64,000 nt of DNA, taken from UBA11524 sp965646445. Its GTDB lineage: Bacteria > Bacillota > Clostridia > Christensenellales > Aristaeellaceae. The position numbers were made by a program, and so were the translations under genes. Shown piece after piece: positions 50,220-58,900 of this stretch. Under the pieces are notes generated by a model, which saw only the letters and a list, made by a program, of their open reading frames with translations, was not told the origin of the DNA and searched no databases. Location of the stretch: contig CBFFZW010000009.1 in assembly GCA_965646445.1 (NCBI GenBank), forward strand, positions 1-64,000. Reading direction: 5' to 3'. Within the stretch, counting starts at the first letter, position 1. Each line of letters opens with the position of its first letter.

Positions 50220-51015
50220 GGTTGTCGCACTCCCTTCCATTCTGGCAGGACTGATATTCCCAGGGCCAGGGATCATCCAGCCAGCGCCAGCAATGGTCGG
50301 CAGGGCAGGATTTGGTGAAGGCGCAGGCATAGCTGGGCTCGGTCAGCTCGCTGCACTTCTGCCTGTACAGTTCCATGGCGCATTGGTCGTCGGGATGGGT
50401 GTTCAGATACAGCCGCAGCTCCCAGGCGGCGAAGGCCGTCTGCTGCTGCTGGCTGGCACAGGGGCAGGTGGGCATCATGCAGCCGGTCTCCATGGGCTTT
50501 ACCAGGTCGTGAAACAGCGTGCCTTCCGACAGCGCGGCCTCATCCGACAGCATGGGCGTCAGGGACTGGTGCGCCGCATACACCATAGCGGCGGAAGGCC
50601 GATCATGGTGGCAGCCGCAGTTGTCAGCCTGAGCGGCCTCGTTGCAGCAGGAACGGGTCTCACGGCAGCCGCAGTTATCGGCCTGGACGGCCTCGTTGCA
50701 GCAGGGACAGCGAGTCTCGCGGCAGTTGCAATTGTCGGCTTGGGCGGCCTCGTTGCAGCAGGAGCGGGTCTCGCGGCAGCCGCAGTTATCGGCCTGAGCG
50801 GCTTCGTTGCAGCAGGAGCGGCGCTCACGGCAGCTGCAGTTGTCAGCCTGAGCGGCATCGTTGCAGCAGGAGCGGCGGGTCTCGCGGCAGGTGCAGTTGT
50901 CAGCCTGAGCGGCATCGTTGCAGCAGGGAAGCGGCGCCGGAATGCTGTTCATGATCCTGGCAGACGGCATCGAGCCGCAGCCAGAGCATCCAGGCATCAT
51001 CATGCGAGGTTGCAT
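50206..51015 (-). CDS. CotJA-CotJB fusion with N-terminal cysteine-rich tandem repeats
   Basis: Encodes 269 aa. Residues 31-139 are six tandem repeats of 17-18 aa plus a single S/P spacer (CCNEAAQADNCGCRETR type), each with four cysteines; repeat four has an extra one, giving 25. A CotJA-like segment follows (MVYAAHQSLTPM...AALSEGTLFHDLVKPM, ~143-176). The last ~75 residues are CotJB (AAWELRLYLNTHPDDQCAMELY...WRWLDDPWPWEYQ). In Bacillus, CotJA and CotJB are separate small proteins encoded with CotJC. Here they are one polypeptide upstream of cotJC. The array could cross-link the coat by disulfides or bind metal (inference). ATG at 51015 follows GAGGAAG. A CATACCCT sequence at 51047-51040 resembles a sigma-E -10, with no good -35. 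Confidence 0.85.
   Translation of the reverse strand: MQPRMMMPGCSGCGSMPSARIMNSIPAPLPCCNDAAQADNCTCRETRRSCCNDAAQADNCSCRERRSCCNEAAQADNCGCRETRSCCNEAAQADNCNCRETRCPCCNEAVQADNCGCRETRSCCNEAAQADNCGCHHDRPSAAMVYAAHQSLTPMLSDEAALSEGTLFHDLVKPMETGCMMPTCPCASQQQQTAFAAWELRLYLNTHPDDQCAMELYRQKCSELTEPSYACAFTKSCPADHCWRWLDDPWPWEYQSCQNGRECDNHVCV
50599..50925. repeat. 54/57-bp tandem repeats coding for the cysteine array
   Basis: Six units with periods 57, 54, 54, 57 and 54 bp, always a multiple of three, inside the cotJAB frame. Units differ by scattered substitutions, many of them silent, so the array is not newly amplified. Confidence 0.9.
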
Positions 51016-51119
51016 ATCGTTTACTTCCTCTCTTGTTGAAGGGTATGCGGCATATGATCTCCGCACTGTCAGCTTATGCCGGGGCAGCTACCTGGTGCGA
51101 AAAAGTGAAAATCAGCGCA

Positions 51120-51153
51120 AAAAAAGTGCCCTCCGCGCAAGCGAAGGACACCC
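51120..51153 (-). terminator. Terminator of argS
   Basis: On the minus strand, GTGTCCTTCGC/GCGGAGGGCAC stem (one or two mismatches), short loop, then TTTTTTT. Confidence 0.8.
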
Positions 51154-51173
51154 ATGGAACCATTTGGCAGGCT

Positions 51174-52892
51174 TTACATTCTTTCCGGTGCCTCGATGCC
51201 GATGAGGTACAGGCCGGTCTTGATGACGTTCTTCACCGCGCGGGTCAGGGCCACGCGGGCCGCGGCGGCGGCGGGATCGTCATCCAGGATGCGGTGCTCG
51301 TAGTAGAATTTGTTGTAGGCCTGGGCGATGTCGGTGACGGCCCGGGTCAGCATGGAGGGCTCGTACTTGTCGGCGGCTTCCCGGATGACGTCGGGGAAGC
51401 GGCCCAGCAGCCGCAGGAGCGCCTGGGCCTCGTCGTCCGTCAGGGCGTTGAAGTCGGCCTCGGGGAGGGACATCGCCTCCGCCTTGCGCAGCACGGAGCA
51501 GCAGCGGGCATGGGTGTACTGGACATAGGGGCCGGTCTCGCCGTCGAAGTTCAGCGCCCGATCCCAATGGAAGTCGATGTCCTTGATGCGGTTGTTGCTC
51601 AGGTCGGTGTAGATCACCGCGCCGATGCCCACCTGGCGGGCCACCTCTTCCTTGTTTTCCAGGTTGGGGGATTTCTCGTTGATGATCTCGAGGGCCTTTT
51701 GCTGGGCCGTCTCCAGCAGCTCCTCCAGGTAGACCACATGGCCCTTGCGGGTGGACAGGGACTGCCCCTCGTAGGAGATCATGCCGAAGGACACATGCAC
51801 GCAGTCCTTCGCCCAGTCGTAGCCCATTTTTTCCAGTACCCGGAACCACTGGCGGAAGTGCAGATCCTGCTGATAAGCCACGACGTACAGGCACTTGTCG
51901 AAGTGATAGGTGTCATGGCGGTAGAGGGCGGCGGCCAGGTCGCGGGTGGCGTAGAGGGTTGCGCCGTCGGAGCGCAGGATGATGCAGGGCGGCATGTTGT
52001 CCTCGGACAGATCGACGATGGACGCGCCCTCGGACAGGGTCAGCAGCCCCTTGGCTTTCAGTTCGTCGATGACGCGGCCCATCTTGTCGTTGTAGAAGCT
52101 CTCCCCGGCGTAGGAATCGAAGGTGACGCCCAGCAGGTCGTAGACCCGGGCGGTGTCCCGCAGGGTCAGCTCCTTGAACCAGCTGAAGATCGAAAGGGCC
52201 TCCTCGTCGCCGTCCTCAATGCGCTTGAACCAGGCGCGGCCCTCGTCCTCCAGGGCCTTGTCGGTTTCGGCTTCCTCGTGGAAGCGGACGTAAAGCCGCA
52301 CCAGCTCCGCCACGCCGCCGCGCTCGACTTCCTCCCGGTTGCCCCACTTCTTGTAGGCACAGATCATTTTGCCGAACTGGGTGCCCCAGTCGCCCAGATG
52401 GTTGATGCCCACCGTGGTGTAGCCCAGGAAGTCGAAAATGCGCTTGAGGCTGTGGCCGATCATCGTGGTGGACAGATGGCCGATGTGGAAGCGCTTGGCA
52501 ATGTTGATGGAAGAATAATCCAGACAGATGGTCTTGCCCGCTCCCAGGTCGGAGGCGCCGTAGCGCTCGCCCGCTGCCAGCACGGCCGTCAGGGTGTCCC
52601 GGGCGAAATTCAGCCGGTTCAGGAAGAAATTCAGGTAGCCGTTCACGGCCTCCACCCGGGCGACGTCGGCGTGCGCCCAGCCCTCGGCCAGGGCCGCGGC
52701 GATCTTCGGGGGCGCCATCCGCAGGGCCTTGGCCAGGCGGAAGACGGGGAAGGCATAGTCGCCCATGGCGGGATCCGGCGGCACTGCCAGCAGGCCGCGA
52801 ATTTCCTCCGCCTCGGGAAGCCCCTGGGCCTCGGGCCAGGTCTCCCGGAGGGCTTGGGCGGTGAGGGCGGCCATGCGGGTCATCATATCCAT
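51174..52892 (-). CDS. argS: Arginyl-tRNA synthetase
   Basis: Encodes 572 aa. It has the class I HIGH motif in AKRFHIGHLSTTMIGHSLKRIFD and the KMSKS-equivalent LSTRKGHVVYLEELL. The N-terminal additional domain precedes it (GDYAFPVFRLAKALRMAPPKIA), and a DALR anticodon-binding domain ends the protein (PSMLTRAVTDIAQAYNKFYYEHRIL). It charges tRNA-Arg. The ATG at 52892 is preceded by AAGGAG; ATGs a few codons in (MDMMTRM) are also possible. It is a single gene with a consensus promoter and its own terminator. Confidence 0.96.
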   Translation of the reverse strand: MDMMTRMAALTAQALRETWPEAQGLPEAEEIRGLLAVPPDPAMGDYAFPVFRLAKALRMAPPKIAAALAEGWAHADVARVEAVNGYLNFFLNRLNFARDTLTAVLAAGERYGASDLGAGKTICLDYSSINIAKRFHIGHLSTTMIGHSLKRIFDFLGYTTVGINHLGDWGTQFGKMICAYKKWGNREEVERGGVAELVRLYVRFHEEAETDKALEDEGRAWFKRIEDGDEEALSIFSWFKELTLRDTARVYDLLGVTFDSYAGESFYNDKMGRVIDELKAKGLLTLSEGASIVDLSEDNMPPCIILRSDGATLYATRDLAAALYRHDTYHFDKCLYVVAYQQDLHFRQWFRVLEKMGYDWAKDCVHVSFGMISYEGQSLSTRKGHVVYLEELLETAQQKALEIINEKSPNLENKEEVARQVGIGAVIYTDLSNNRIKDIDFHWDRALNFDGETGPYVQYTHARCCSVLRKAEAMSLPEADFNALTDDEAQALLRLLGRFPDVIREAADKYEPSMLTRAVTDIAQAYNKFYYEHRILDDDPAAAAARVALTRAVKNVIKTGLYLIGIEAPERM

Positions 52893-52924
52893 ACAGCATC
52901 ATGCTCCTTGTCTTTGGTCGCTTT

Positions 52925-52953
52925 ATCATATCATAGGAAGGACGGCGTGGCAA
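52925..52953 (-). promoter_or_regulatory. Promoter for argS
   Basis: On the minus strand: TTGCCA (52953-52948), 17-bp spacer, TATGAT (52930-52925). No T-box leader. Confidence 0.7.
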
Positions 52954-53181
52954 GCGGTGGGGGAGCGTTTAACCAGGGAAAAGAGAAGAAAATGCGTCGC
53001 GGGGGAACGGGCTCCACAGAGGGGCCCGCCTCCCCTTCGCCGGAATGACGCTCCCGAATAAAGAAATAGCCAGGCTACCATTCCGCCGCAGCCCGGCCCC
53101 ATAAGATACGTCTTTCGCGAGGGATAATTGCCCCAAATGCGCAAAGCAAACAAGCGCTCTGACCTGGCGGAAAAACGGTTT

Positions 53182-53445
53182 TTATTTCTCCGCGTGGCCC
53201 GCCAGATAGAACCGTACCAGCTCCTCCAGGATTTCGTCCCGCTCCAGGCGGCAGATCATGCTGCGGGCCTGGTTGTGGCTGGTGATATAGGTCGGATCAC
53301 CGGAAATGATATAGCCCACGATCTGCGTGATGGGGTCATACCCCTTGGCCTGCAGGGCGTGGTAGACATACATCAGAATATCCTGCGCCTCGTTGCCTGA
53401 TTCCTGAAGGGGCGACAGCTTGGTGGTGTTGAACATATCCGGCAC
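53182..53445 (-). CDS. ireB: IreB-family regulatory phosphoprotein
   Basis: Encodes 87 aa. MFNTTKLSP...EAQDILMYVYHALQAKGYDPITQIVGYIISGDPTYITSHNQARSMICRLERDEILEELVRFYL matches IreB/UPF0297 along its whole length. IreB is a target of the IreK Ser/Thr kinase and affects cephalosporin tolerance in enterococci; the same role here is an inference. Translation probably starts at GTG 53445, nine bases after AAGGAG; ATG at 53436 is the alternative. It is usually found near alaS and yqgF, which are not in this window. Confidence 0.9.
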   Translation of the reverse strand: MPDMFNTTKLSPLQESGNEAQDILMYVYHALQAKGYDPITQIVGYIISGDPTYITSHNQARSMICRLERDEILEELVRFYLAGHAEK

Positions 53446-53546
53446 GGCGGTAGACTCCTTCCCAGTTGATGGTTCCATTATACACGTTTGCGCGGCGAAA
53501 GAAAAGGGCTTATCCATGAAAATCTCATGAAAAATCCTGAATTTCC

Positions 53547-54563
53547 CTATCGGCGCAGTCCGCGCAGGGCGCCCCGGAGGGATACCACCGCCGGCAGCGC
53601 CAGCAGCATGCCCAGAGCGCCGCCCGCCATTCCCCCGGCGGAAACCGCCAGCAGCACCAGCAGCGGGTGCAGCTTCGTCGCCCCGGACATCAGCCGGGGA
53701 GAAAGCAGATTGCCCTCCAATTGCTGCACCAGGAGGATCACCGCCAGCGTCCACACCGCCTGCCACAGTCCGCCCTGAAGGGCCAGCAGCACCGCCGGAA
53801 CGCCCGCGATGAAGGGGCCGATGTAGGGGATGAGCTCCATCACGCCCATCAGCAGGCCCAGCGCCAGCCAGCCCGGCGTCTTCACCAGCATCAGGCCCAG
53901 GGCCGTCAGCACCGCCACGATGGCGGAGACCAGCAGCTGCCCGCGGAGGAACCCTGCGGTTTCCCGGCGCATCTCCCGTCCGGCGCGGACGGCCTGCGCC
54001 CGCCAGCGTACCGGCAGCATTAAAATCAGCAGGGAGGAAATTTTCCGCCGATCCCGCAAAAGATAAAAGCCGATGAGCGGCGCCAGCACCACCTTGCCCA
54101 GGCCGCTGACGATCTGCCCCGCCAGTCCCGCGATGCCCGAAACCGCGATGCCTGCCTGCTTGCTGACGGCGGAAAACAATTCGTCCCGCACGGGGATCAT
54201 GTTCAGGCCCCAGCGCTCCAGCAGCGCCTGCCCGGAGGACAGCAGCCCCTGCAGCCAGGTCAAAAATGCCGGGAAGGACGCAATCAGCAGCCGGAACTGG
54301 GCTGCCAGCGGCGGAATGAACAGCAGCAGCGCGCCCACCGCCGCCAGGGTCAGCGCGCCAAAGGACAGCAGCGCGGCCGTCCCCGGTGAGAGGCGCTTTT
54401 CCAGCCGCCTGCATAGCGGCAGGGCCATCGCCATCAGGATATATCCGGCCAAAAGCTGGGTCAGCAGCGCCAGCCAGACGCGCCGGGTCAGCCACAGCCC
54501 CAGAAGAATGCCCGCGCCCGCCGCCGCCACACGCCAGCGCGGTCTGGCCAATGAACGCTCCAT
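53547..54563 (-). CDS. AI-2E-family transporter (YtvI-like permease)
   Basis: Encodes 338 aa with about eight membrane segments. LLTQLLAGYILMAMALPLCRRLEKRL, QLLVSAIVAVLTALGLMLVKTPGWLALGLLMGVMELIPYIGPFIAGVPAVLLAL and LEGNLLSPRLM are hallmarks of the AI-2E/PerM family, which includes the sporulation protein YtvI. The substrate is not inferable. Starts MERSLARPRWR after GGAGGTGCG. It lies on the minus strand downstream of the PRC-barrel/small-protein cluster, 123 bp from its last gene. Confidence 0.88.
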   Translation of the reverse strand: MERSLARPRWRVAAAGAGILLGLWLTRRVWLALLTQLLAGYILMAMALPLCRRLEKRLSPGTAALLSFGALTLAAVGALLLFIPPLAAQFRLLIASFPAFLTWLQGLLSSGQALLERWGLNMIPVRDELFSAVSKQAGIAVSGIAGLAGQIVSGLGKVVLAPLIGFYLLRDRRKISSLLILMLPVRWRAQAVRAGREMRRETAGFLRGQLLVSAIVAVLTALGLMLVKTPGWLALGLLMGVMELIPYIGPFIAGVPAVLLALQGGLWQAVWTLAVILLVQQLEGNLLSPRLMSGATKLHPLLVLLAVSAGGMAGGALGMLLALPAVVSLRGALRGLRR

Positions 54564-54686
54564 CGCGCACCTCCATGATTATCGCCAGGGTTACGGCGTC
54601 CCCCAGTGGCCGCCTGTGGGCGAAAAGGCTCCCTGGCCGGGCCCGCGGCTGCGGAATGGCCAGGGAGCGGAAGGGTTGATGCCGAC

Positions 54687-54824
54687 TTACATGGACTTCA
54701 TCCAGCGCTTGACCTTCACAGCGGTTTTCCTGGCGTCCCGGCGAAGCTCCTTGCCCACGGGCATCATCATCAAGCCCGCGCCCAGAAGCATGCCCATGGC
54801 GCTGCCAACGGCAAATTTGGTCAT
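54687..54824 (-). CDS. Small 45-aa hydrophobic/basic protein
   Basis: MTKFAVGSAMGMLLGAGLMM, then a basic tail ending KVKRWMKSM (45 aa in all). A short glycine/methionine-rich hydrophobic segment with a positively charged tail, like YtxH-type small membrane proteins (tentative). Strong evidence that it is translated: AAGGAGGTGACGGGG precedes the ATG, and the ATG overlaps the stop codon of the PRC-barrel gene (ATGA), so it is coupled to it. Too short to be found by length alone. Confidence 0.75.
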   Translation of the reverse strand: MTKFAVGSAMGMLLGAGLMMMPVGKELRRDARKTAVKVKRWMKSM

Positions 54825-55321
54825 TCCCCGTCACCTCCTTCCCGTGGGTGGGTGCGCTGCCAGTTCCGTACCGGCTCCAAAGCGCAGCCTGTTGGAATCA
54901 GCACCTGTCCCGGTTCTCCGGGGATGGGGCAGACGGCGAATTCCCGCGCCAGCATCCTCCCGCAGGTCATCTCCTCCAGGGGCCCCAGCGTGATTTCGAT
55001 GGCTGCCACATGGCCGTGATCCCCGGTGATGAACACGTCCGTCACCCTACCCAGCTCCAGCCCGGCGGTGTCCCGCACGCTGCCCAGGGCGAAGTCCGCG
55101 TCCCGGGGCAGCCTGCCTGGTTTTCTGGCGGCAATGACGGTCACCTGACCCATCACCTGCACGTCCTCGGCGGGCAGCCATCGCGCACCGCCGAAGCCTC
55201 GCCTGACCACCAGGCCCCGCAGCCGCCGTCCGTCCGGCGTCAGCACGGTCTGCTCGACGCGCCCTGTCAGCTGGCCTGCGCACACCACCGGCAGCCCCGT
55301 GACGCCGCCCAGGCGGATCAA
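54821..55321 (-). CDS. PRC-barrel domain protein
   Basis: Encodes about 166 aa. Two PRC-barrel-like halves: LIRLGGVTGLPVVCAGQLTG and the second GSVRDTAGLELGRVTDVFITGDHGHVAAIEI. Such domains occur in YlmC/YmxH-type sporulation proteins and in RNA-processing factors. The start is most likely a TTG (55321) that overlaps the stop of the upstream small gene (TTGA); no ATG or GTG in this frame is nearer the domain start. The stop overlaps the next gene's ATG, making a chain of three coupled genes. Function unknown. Confidence 0.72.
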   Translation of the reverse strand: MIRLGGVTGLPVVCAGQLTGRVEQTVLTPDGRRLRGLVVRRGFGGARWLPAEDVQVMGQVTVIAARKPGRLPRDADFALGSVRDTAGLELGRVTDVFITGDHGHVAAIEITLGPLEEMTCGRMLAREFAVCPIPGEPGQVLIPTGCALEPVRNWQRTHPREGGDGE

Positions 55322-55455
55322 AGGTCGTCCGCGTCCTGGACGGGCTTTTCGTACTCGTCGTAGGGCACGCCTGTCCAGGAACCCAGCACATCCGTGGGAT
55401 TTTTCCGCCGTGCCTCCTGAATGATGGCCTCCACCAGCTTGCTGTGGCGTTTCAT
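55318..55455 (-). CDS. Conserved small protein (45 aa)
   Basis: MKRHSKLVEAIIQEARRKNP, then TDVLGSWTGVPYDEYEKPVQ and a DADDL end. The DVLGSxTG...PVQDADDL C-terminus is a pattern I recall from small Clostridia proteins of unknown function. The ATG follows GGAGGTGAGTGCC, and the stop overlaps the TTG start of the PRC-barrel gene. It is the first gene of the small operon; the DNA upstream is R1 repeat. Confidence 0.75.
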   Translation of the reverse strand: MKRHSKLVEAIIQEARRKNPTDVLGSWTGVPYDEYEKPVQDADDL

Positions 55456-55590
55456 GGCACTCACCTCCGCATTCATGGTGCCCGGGCTTTGGCCGCGGCA
55501 TAAGGGTAATTCCCGGCAAAGCCGGAAATTCGACAAAGTGATCGCGCCGCGCCGCTGGCAGACGAAAAAGCCGCATAATGGACGCAAAAA

Positions 55591-55627
55591 GCGCTGCTTC
55601 CAATGTTCGTCACGGGAAGCGGCGCGC
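55591..55627. repeat. Duplicated hairpin, copy A
   Basis: GCGCTGCTTCC...GGGAAGCGGCGC stem around AATGTTCGTCAC. A second copy (55891-55926) with three substitutions lies exactly 300 bp downstream. The two bracket the R1 copy at 55647-55882. Confidence 0.75.
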
Positions 55628-55646
55628 AGACTGTCAAAAAACCTAT

Positions 55647-55882
55647 GGGAGGCATCGGAGGGCTCGCGAGCCCTTCGATTCTACATCGAAAATCGGCGAG
55701 CCCCTTCGGGGCGGTTAAACGGGGCAAAGCCCCTGTACGGCGATTTTCGCGCGATTCCATTAGGAATCGCTTCCTTACACGAACGAACGACCGGGAGAAC
55801 GGCGTAGCCATTCGACCAGTGAGTGAGTGCAGAAAAATGGGGCGAAGCCCCCTCAAAAAAGTGGCGTATGCCACTTTCTTGA
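55647..55882. repeat. R1 repeat, copy 6 (long form)
   Basis: Left module GGGAGGCATCGGAGGG, GAAAATCGGCGAGCCCC, GGGGCAAAGCCCC, CGATTCCATTAGGAATCG palindrome, middle module ACGACCGGGAGAACGGC..GACCAGTGAG, right hairpin TCAAAAAAGTGGC/GCCACTTTCTTGA (55852-55882), 55 bp before the GH38 stop. It lies between the duplicated hairpins described separately. Confidence 0.8.
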
Positions 55883-55890
55883 CACCCTGA

Positions 55891-55926
55891 GCGCCGCTCC
55901 CAATGTTCGTCATGGGAAGCGGCGCG
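55891..55926. repeat. Duplicated hairpin, copy B (3' end of the GH38 gene)
   Basis: GCGCCGCTCCC...GGGAAGCGGCGC stem around AATGTTCGTCAT, directly downstream of the GH38 stop on the minus strand; it may stop or protect that transcript, though no U-run follows. Confidence 0.75.
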
Positions 55927-55937
55927 AATCAGGTAAT

Positions 55938-58900
55938 TTATTGAAGTTTGAGTCTGAACGACAGCACCTGGAAGGGGCGGATGCGGATAGCGCTGTCGGG
56001 GGCGACAGCCTCGCCGGTGGTTTCCTCCAGCATGTTGCAGGGAACCAATTCGCGGATGGGCAGATCGCCGCGCAGGTGGAAGACGGTGTCGGCCTTCTTG
56101 CTTTCGTAGAGGCGGAGGATGAGGTCGCCGCTGCCGTCGTCGGCGGGCTTGAGGGTATCGGCAATGACGTTGCTGCGGTCGGTGCCCATGGCGCTGAAGG
56201 CGGGGCAGCGGCCTTCCGCCATGACGATGGGATCGTTGAAGGCCAGGCCCTGCCGCACCACGGGGGCGTCGGCAAAGGCGCCCTCCCAGGCGGTGAAGCC
56301 ATAGCGGAAGCGCTGCTCGCCCTGGTCGCTGCGCATCTCGGGGGAGGAAGCGGCGCGCAGGAGCGTCAGCTCGATGCTGTTTTCCTCCACGCCCACGCCG
56401 TACTTGCAGTCATTGAGCACCGCGCAGCCGTGGCTGTTGTCGCACAGAGCGGTATAACGGTGGTTGCAGACCTCGAAGCGCTGCTGGTCGTAGCCCCGGC
56501 TGCGGTGGGTGGGGCGCTCCACATAGCCGAACTGCATCTCGTGCAGGGCGTTTTCGGCCCGGACATCCACGGGGAAGGCCACCTTCAGCAGGCGGTGGAG
56601 CTCATGCCAGTCCACGGCGGTGTCGAAGGTGACCACCGGGCTGCCGGCATCCAGACGGATGCTTTGCCGGATGGCGGACTGGCCGATGCAGCCCTCCCAG
56701 GCGACCTCCGCCGACAGACCGCCCGCGCGCACGACGGACAGGCTGTCCGCCTCACAGGCAAAGGTTTCCTGCTCGCGGTAGTTGCTGTCGATGTCCCAGG
56801 CGTCGAAGAGGCGGGGCACGTCCTTGTACATGGTCAGGACGTTCATGGGACGGCCGGCGGTCATCTCGCGGCCATCCAGGACGTAGGAGGTGACGTGGCC
56901 CTGACGGTTCAGGACGACCGTCACCCGGTCGGAGCACAGCACCGCGCCCTCCGCCGTCAGCTCGGCGGAAACGAGGTTCACCGGCTCGGCCTTGGCGGGC
57001 AGCAGCGTCACCGCGCCCATGGCAGGCACATGAACGAGAGCCTTGCCGTCCGCCGTGGGAACCGTGTCGCCCTCCAGGGTGACCGCGCCGTGGCGGAAGC
57101 TGTCGGGCAGGGCTACGACTTCATCCCGGTCGAAGGCCAGGGCGTTGAACAGGGTCAGGCCGTCCTGACCTTCCAGCAGGGTGTTCCGGGCATCCGCCGC
57201 CAGGGCATTGGCATCCGCCTGAAGGCGGGCGTGGGCCTCGTTGGCCTCCACATACACCCGGGCGATGGAGGAGCCGGGCAGAATATCGTGGAACTGGTGC
57301 AGCAGCAGCACCTTCCACAGGCGCTCGGCCTCCGTCTGCGGATAAGCGCGGCCCCTGAGCATGGCCAGGGCGCCCCACACTTCCATGCCGTGGAGGGCGA
57401 ATTCGCTGCGACGGTTGTTCTTCTTCACAGCCGCTTGCGTGGTGTAGGTGCCCCTGTGGGCGTTGAAGTACAGTTCGCCGTCCCAGGTGTTGACGGGGCC
57501 GCCTTCCTTGGCCAGGTCATCGAAGAAATCGACAGGGCTGGCCATTTCCACCTTGGGCATGCCCTCCAGGTCGCGCTCCCGCAGGGCGTACTCGATGTGG
57601 TCGCGGCAGGGGCCGCCGCCGCCGTCACCGTAGCCGAAGGGAATCAGGAAATCGTCCAGATGGCGCTTCTGCACCCGGGAGCGCCACACGCCGCACAGCG
57701 CCTTGGGGTCGGTGCGGTAGGTGTAGCTGGTGGGCAGGAAGGACGTGACGCTGCTGCCGTCCATGCCCTTCCAGTTGAAGTAATGGTAGGGGAAGGGATC
57801 GCCCTCGTTGTAGCTCCAGAAGATCTTCTGGGTGACCAGGTAATCCACGCCGCAGTCCTTGAGCAGCTGGGGCAGCACGGCGGAATAGCCGAAGGTGTCC
57901 GGTAGCCACAAAACGCGGCTGTCCACCCCCAGCTCCTCCCGGTAGAAGCGCTTGCCATAGACCAGCTGGCGCACCAGCGCCTCGCCGGAGGGCATGTTAG
58001 TGTCCGGCTCCACATACATGGCGCCTTCCGCGATCCAGCGGCCCTCCTTGGTAGCCTCCCGGATGCGCTCGTACAGTTCGGGATAATGCTCCCGGCACAT
58101 CTCGTAGGCGGCGGGCTGACTTTGCAGGAAGCGGTACTCCGGGTAGCGCTCCAGCAGGCGCAGCTGCGCGGCGAAGGTGCGGGCGGTCTTGCGGTGGGTC
58201 TCCTGCTGAGGCCAGAGCCAGGCCAGGTCGAGGTGCGCGTTGCCCACGGCGGCCATCCGGGGCGCGGTGGAGCCGTTGCGGCTTTCCATCAGCGGGCGAA
58301 GGGACTCACGAGCCTTGCGGTAGGAGGCCGTGCGGGCGTCGATGTCCTGCTCGAAGTCCACGATGCGGGTGTACGCTTCCAGGCCGTCAGCGATCTTCGC
58401 GGCCCGCAGGCTGTCCTCGGGCAGCTCGTCCATCAGCATGGACAGGGTTGATACGTCCATCCACAGCTGGTAGGCGTCCTCGTTCCACACCCCGAAGGTG
58501 CTCCGGCCAATGCGGGCGCGGCGGCCCTCCTCCTTGGGATCGCCGAGGGTGCCGGGAAGCACGGGGCCGGTGGCGCAGCCGCCCACATCCGGGAAATAGT
58601 GGCCCGCATACACCTCGAACAGCAGGTCGAAGGTCTCGCCGGGTTGGCCGTTCGCCGTCAGCACGTTATCGGAGATGTAGTGATGGGGCACGTCCACCCA
58701 TTCCGCCCGGCGGGTGCCGAAGGACTTGCCGTTGACGTGCAGGGTGGCCTCACCGCCCATGTCCAGGCTCAGGCAGACGGCGCGGCCGCGAGCCGCCTCG
58801 GGCAGGGTGACTTTGGCCCGGAGCCACAGGTATTCCCAGGTGTGGCCCCACTCCGTGCCCACGGGCATGGGGCGGAAGTCGCCCCAGGCGGCCTCCTGGG

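Noticed and set aside
50599..50925. Regular 54/57-bp repeats considered as a CRISPR array
   Set aside because: Units are contiguous without unique spacers, are a multiple of three long and translate into an ordered cysteine repeat; no cas genes are present.
50167..51039. Plus-strand frame rich in repeated AAAVIGLSGLVAAG-like hydrophobic segments across the cotJAB gene
   Set aside because: Antisense reading of the 54/57-bp cysteine repeats; repeat length divisible by three keeps several frames open. It has no ribosome-binding site, and the opposite frame has clear CotJ homology.
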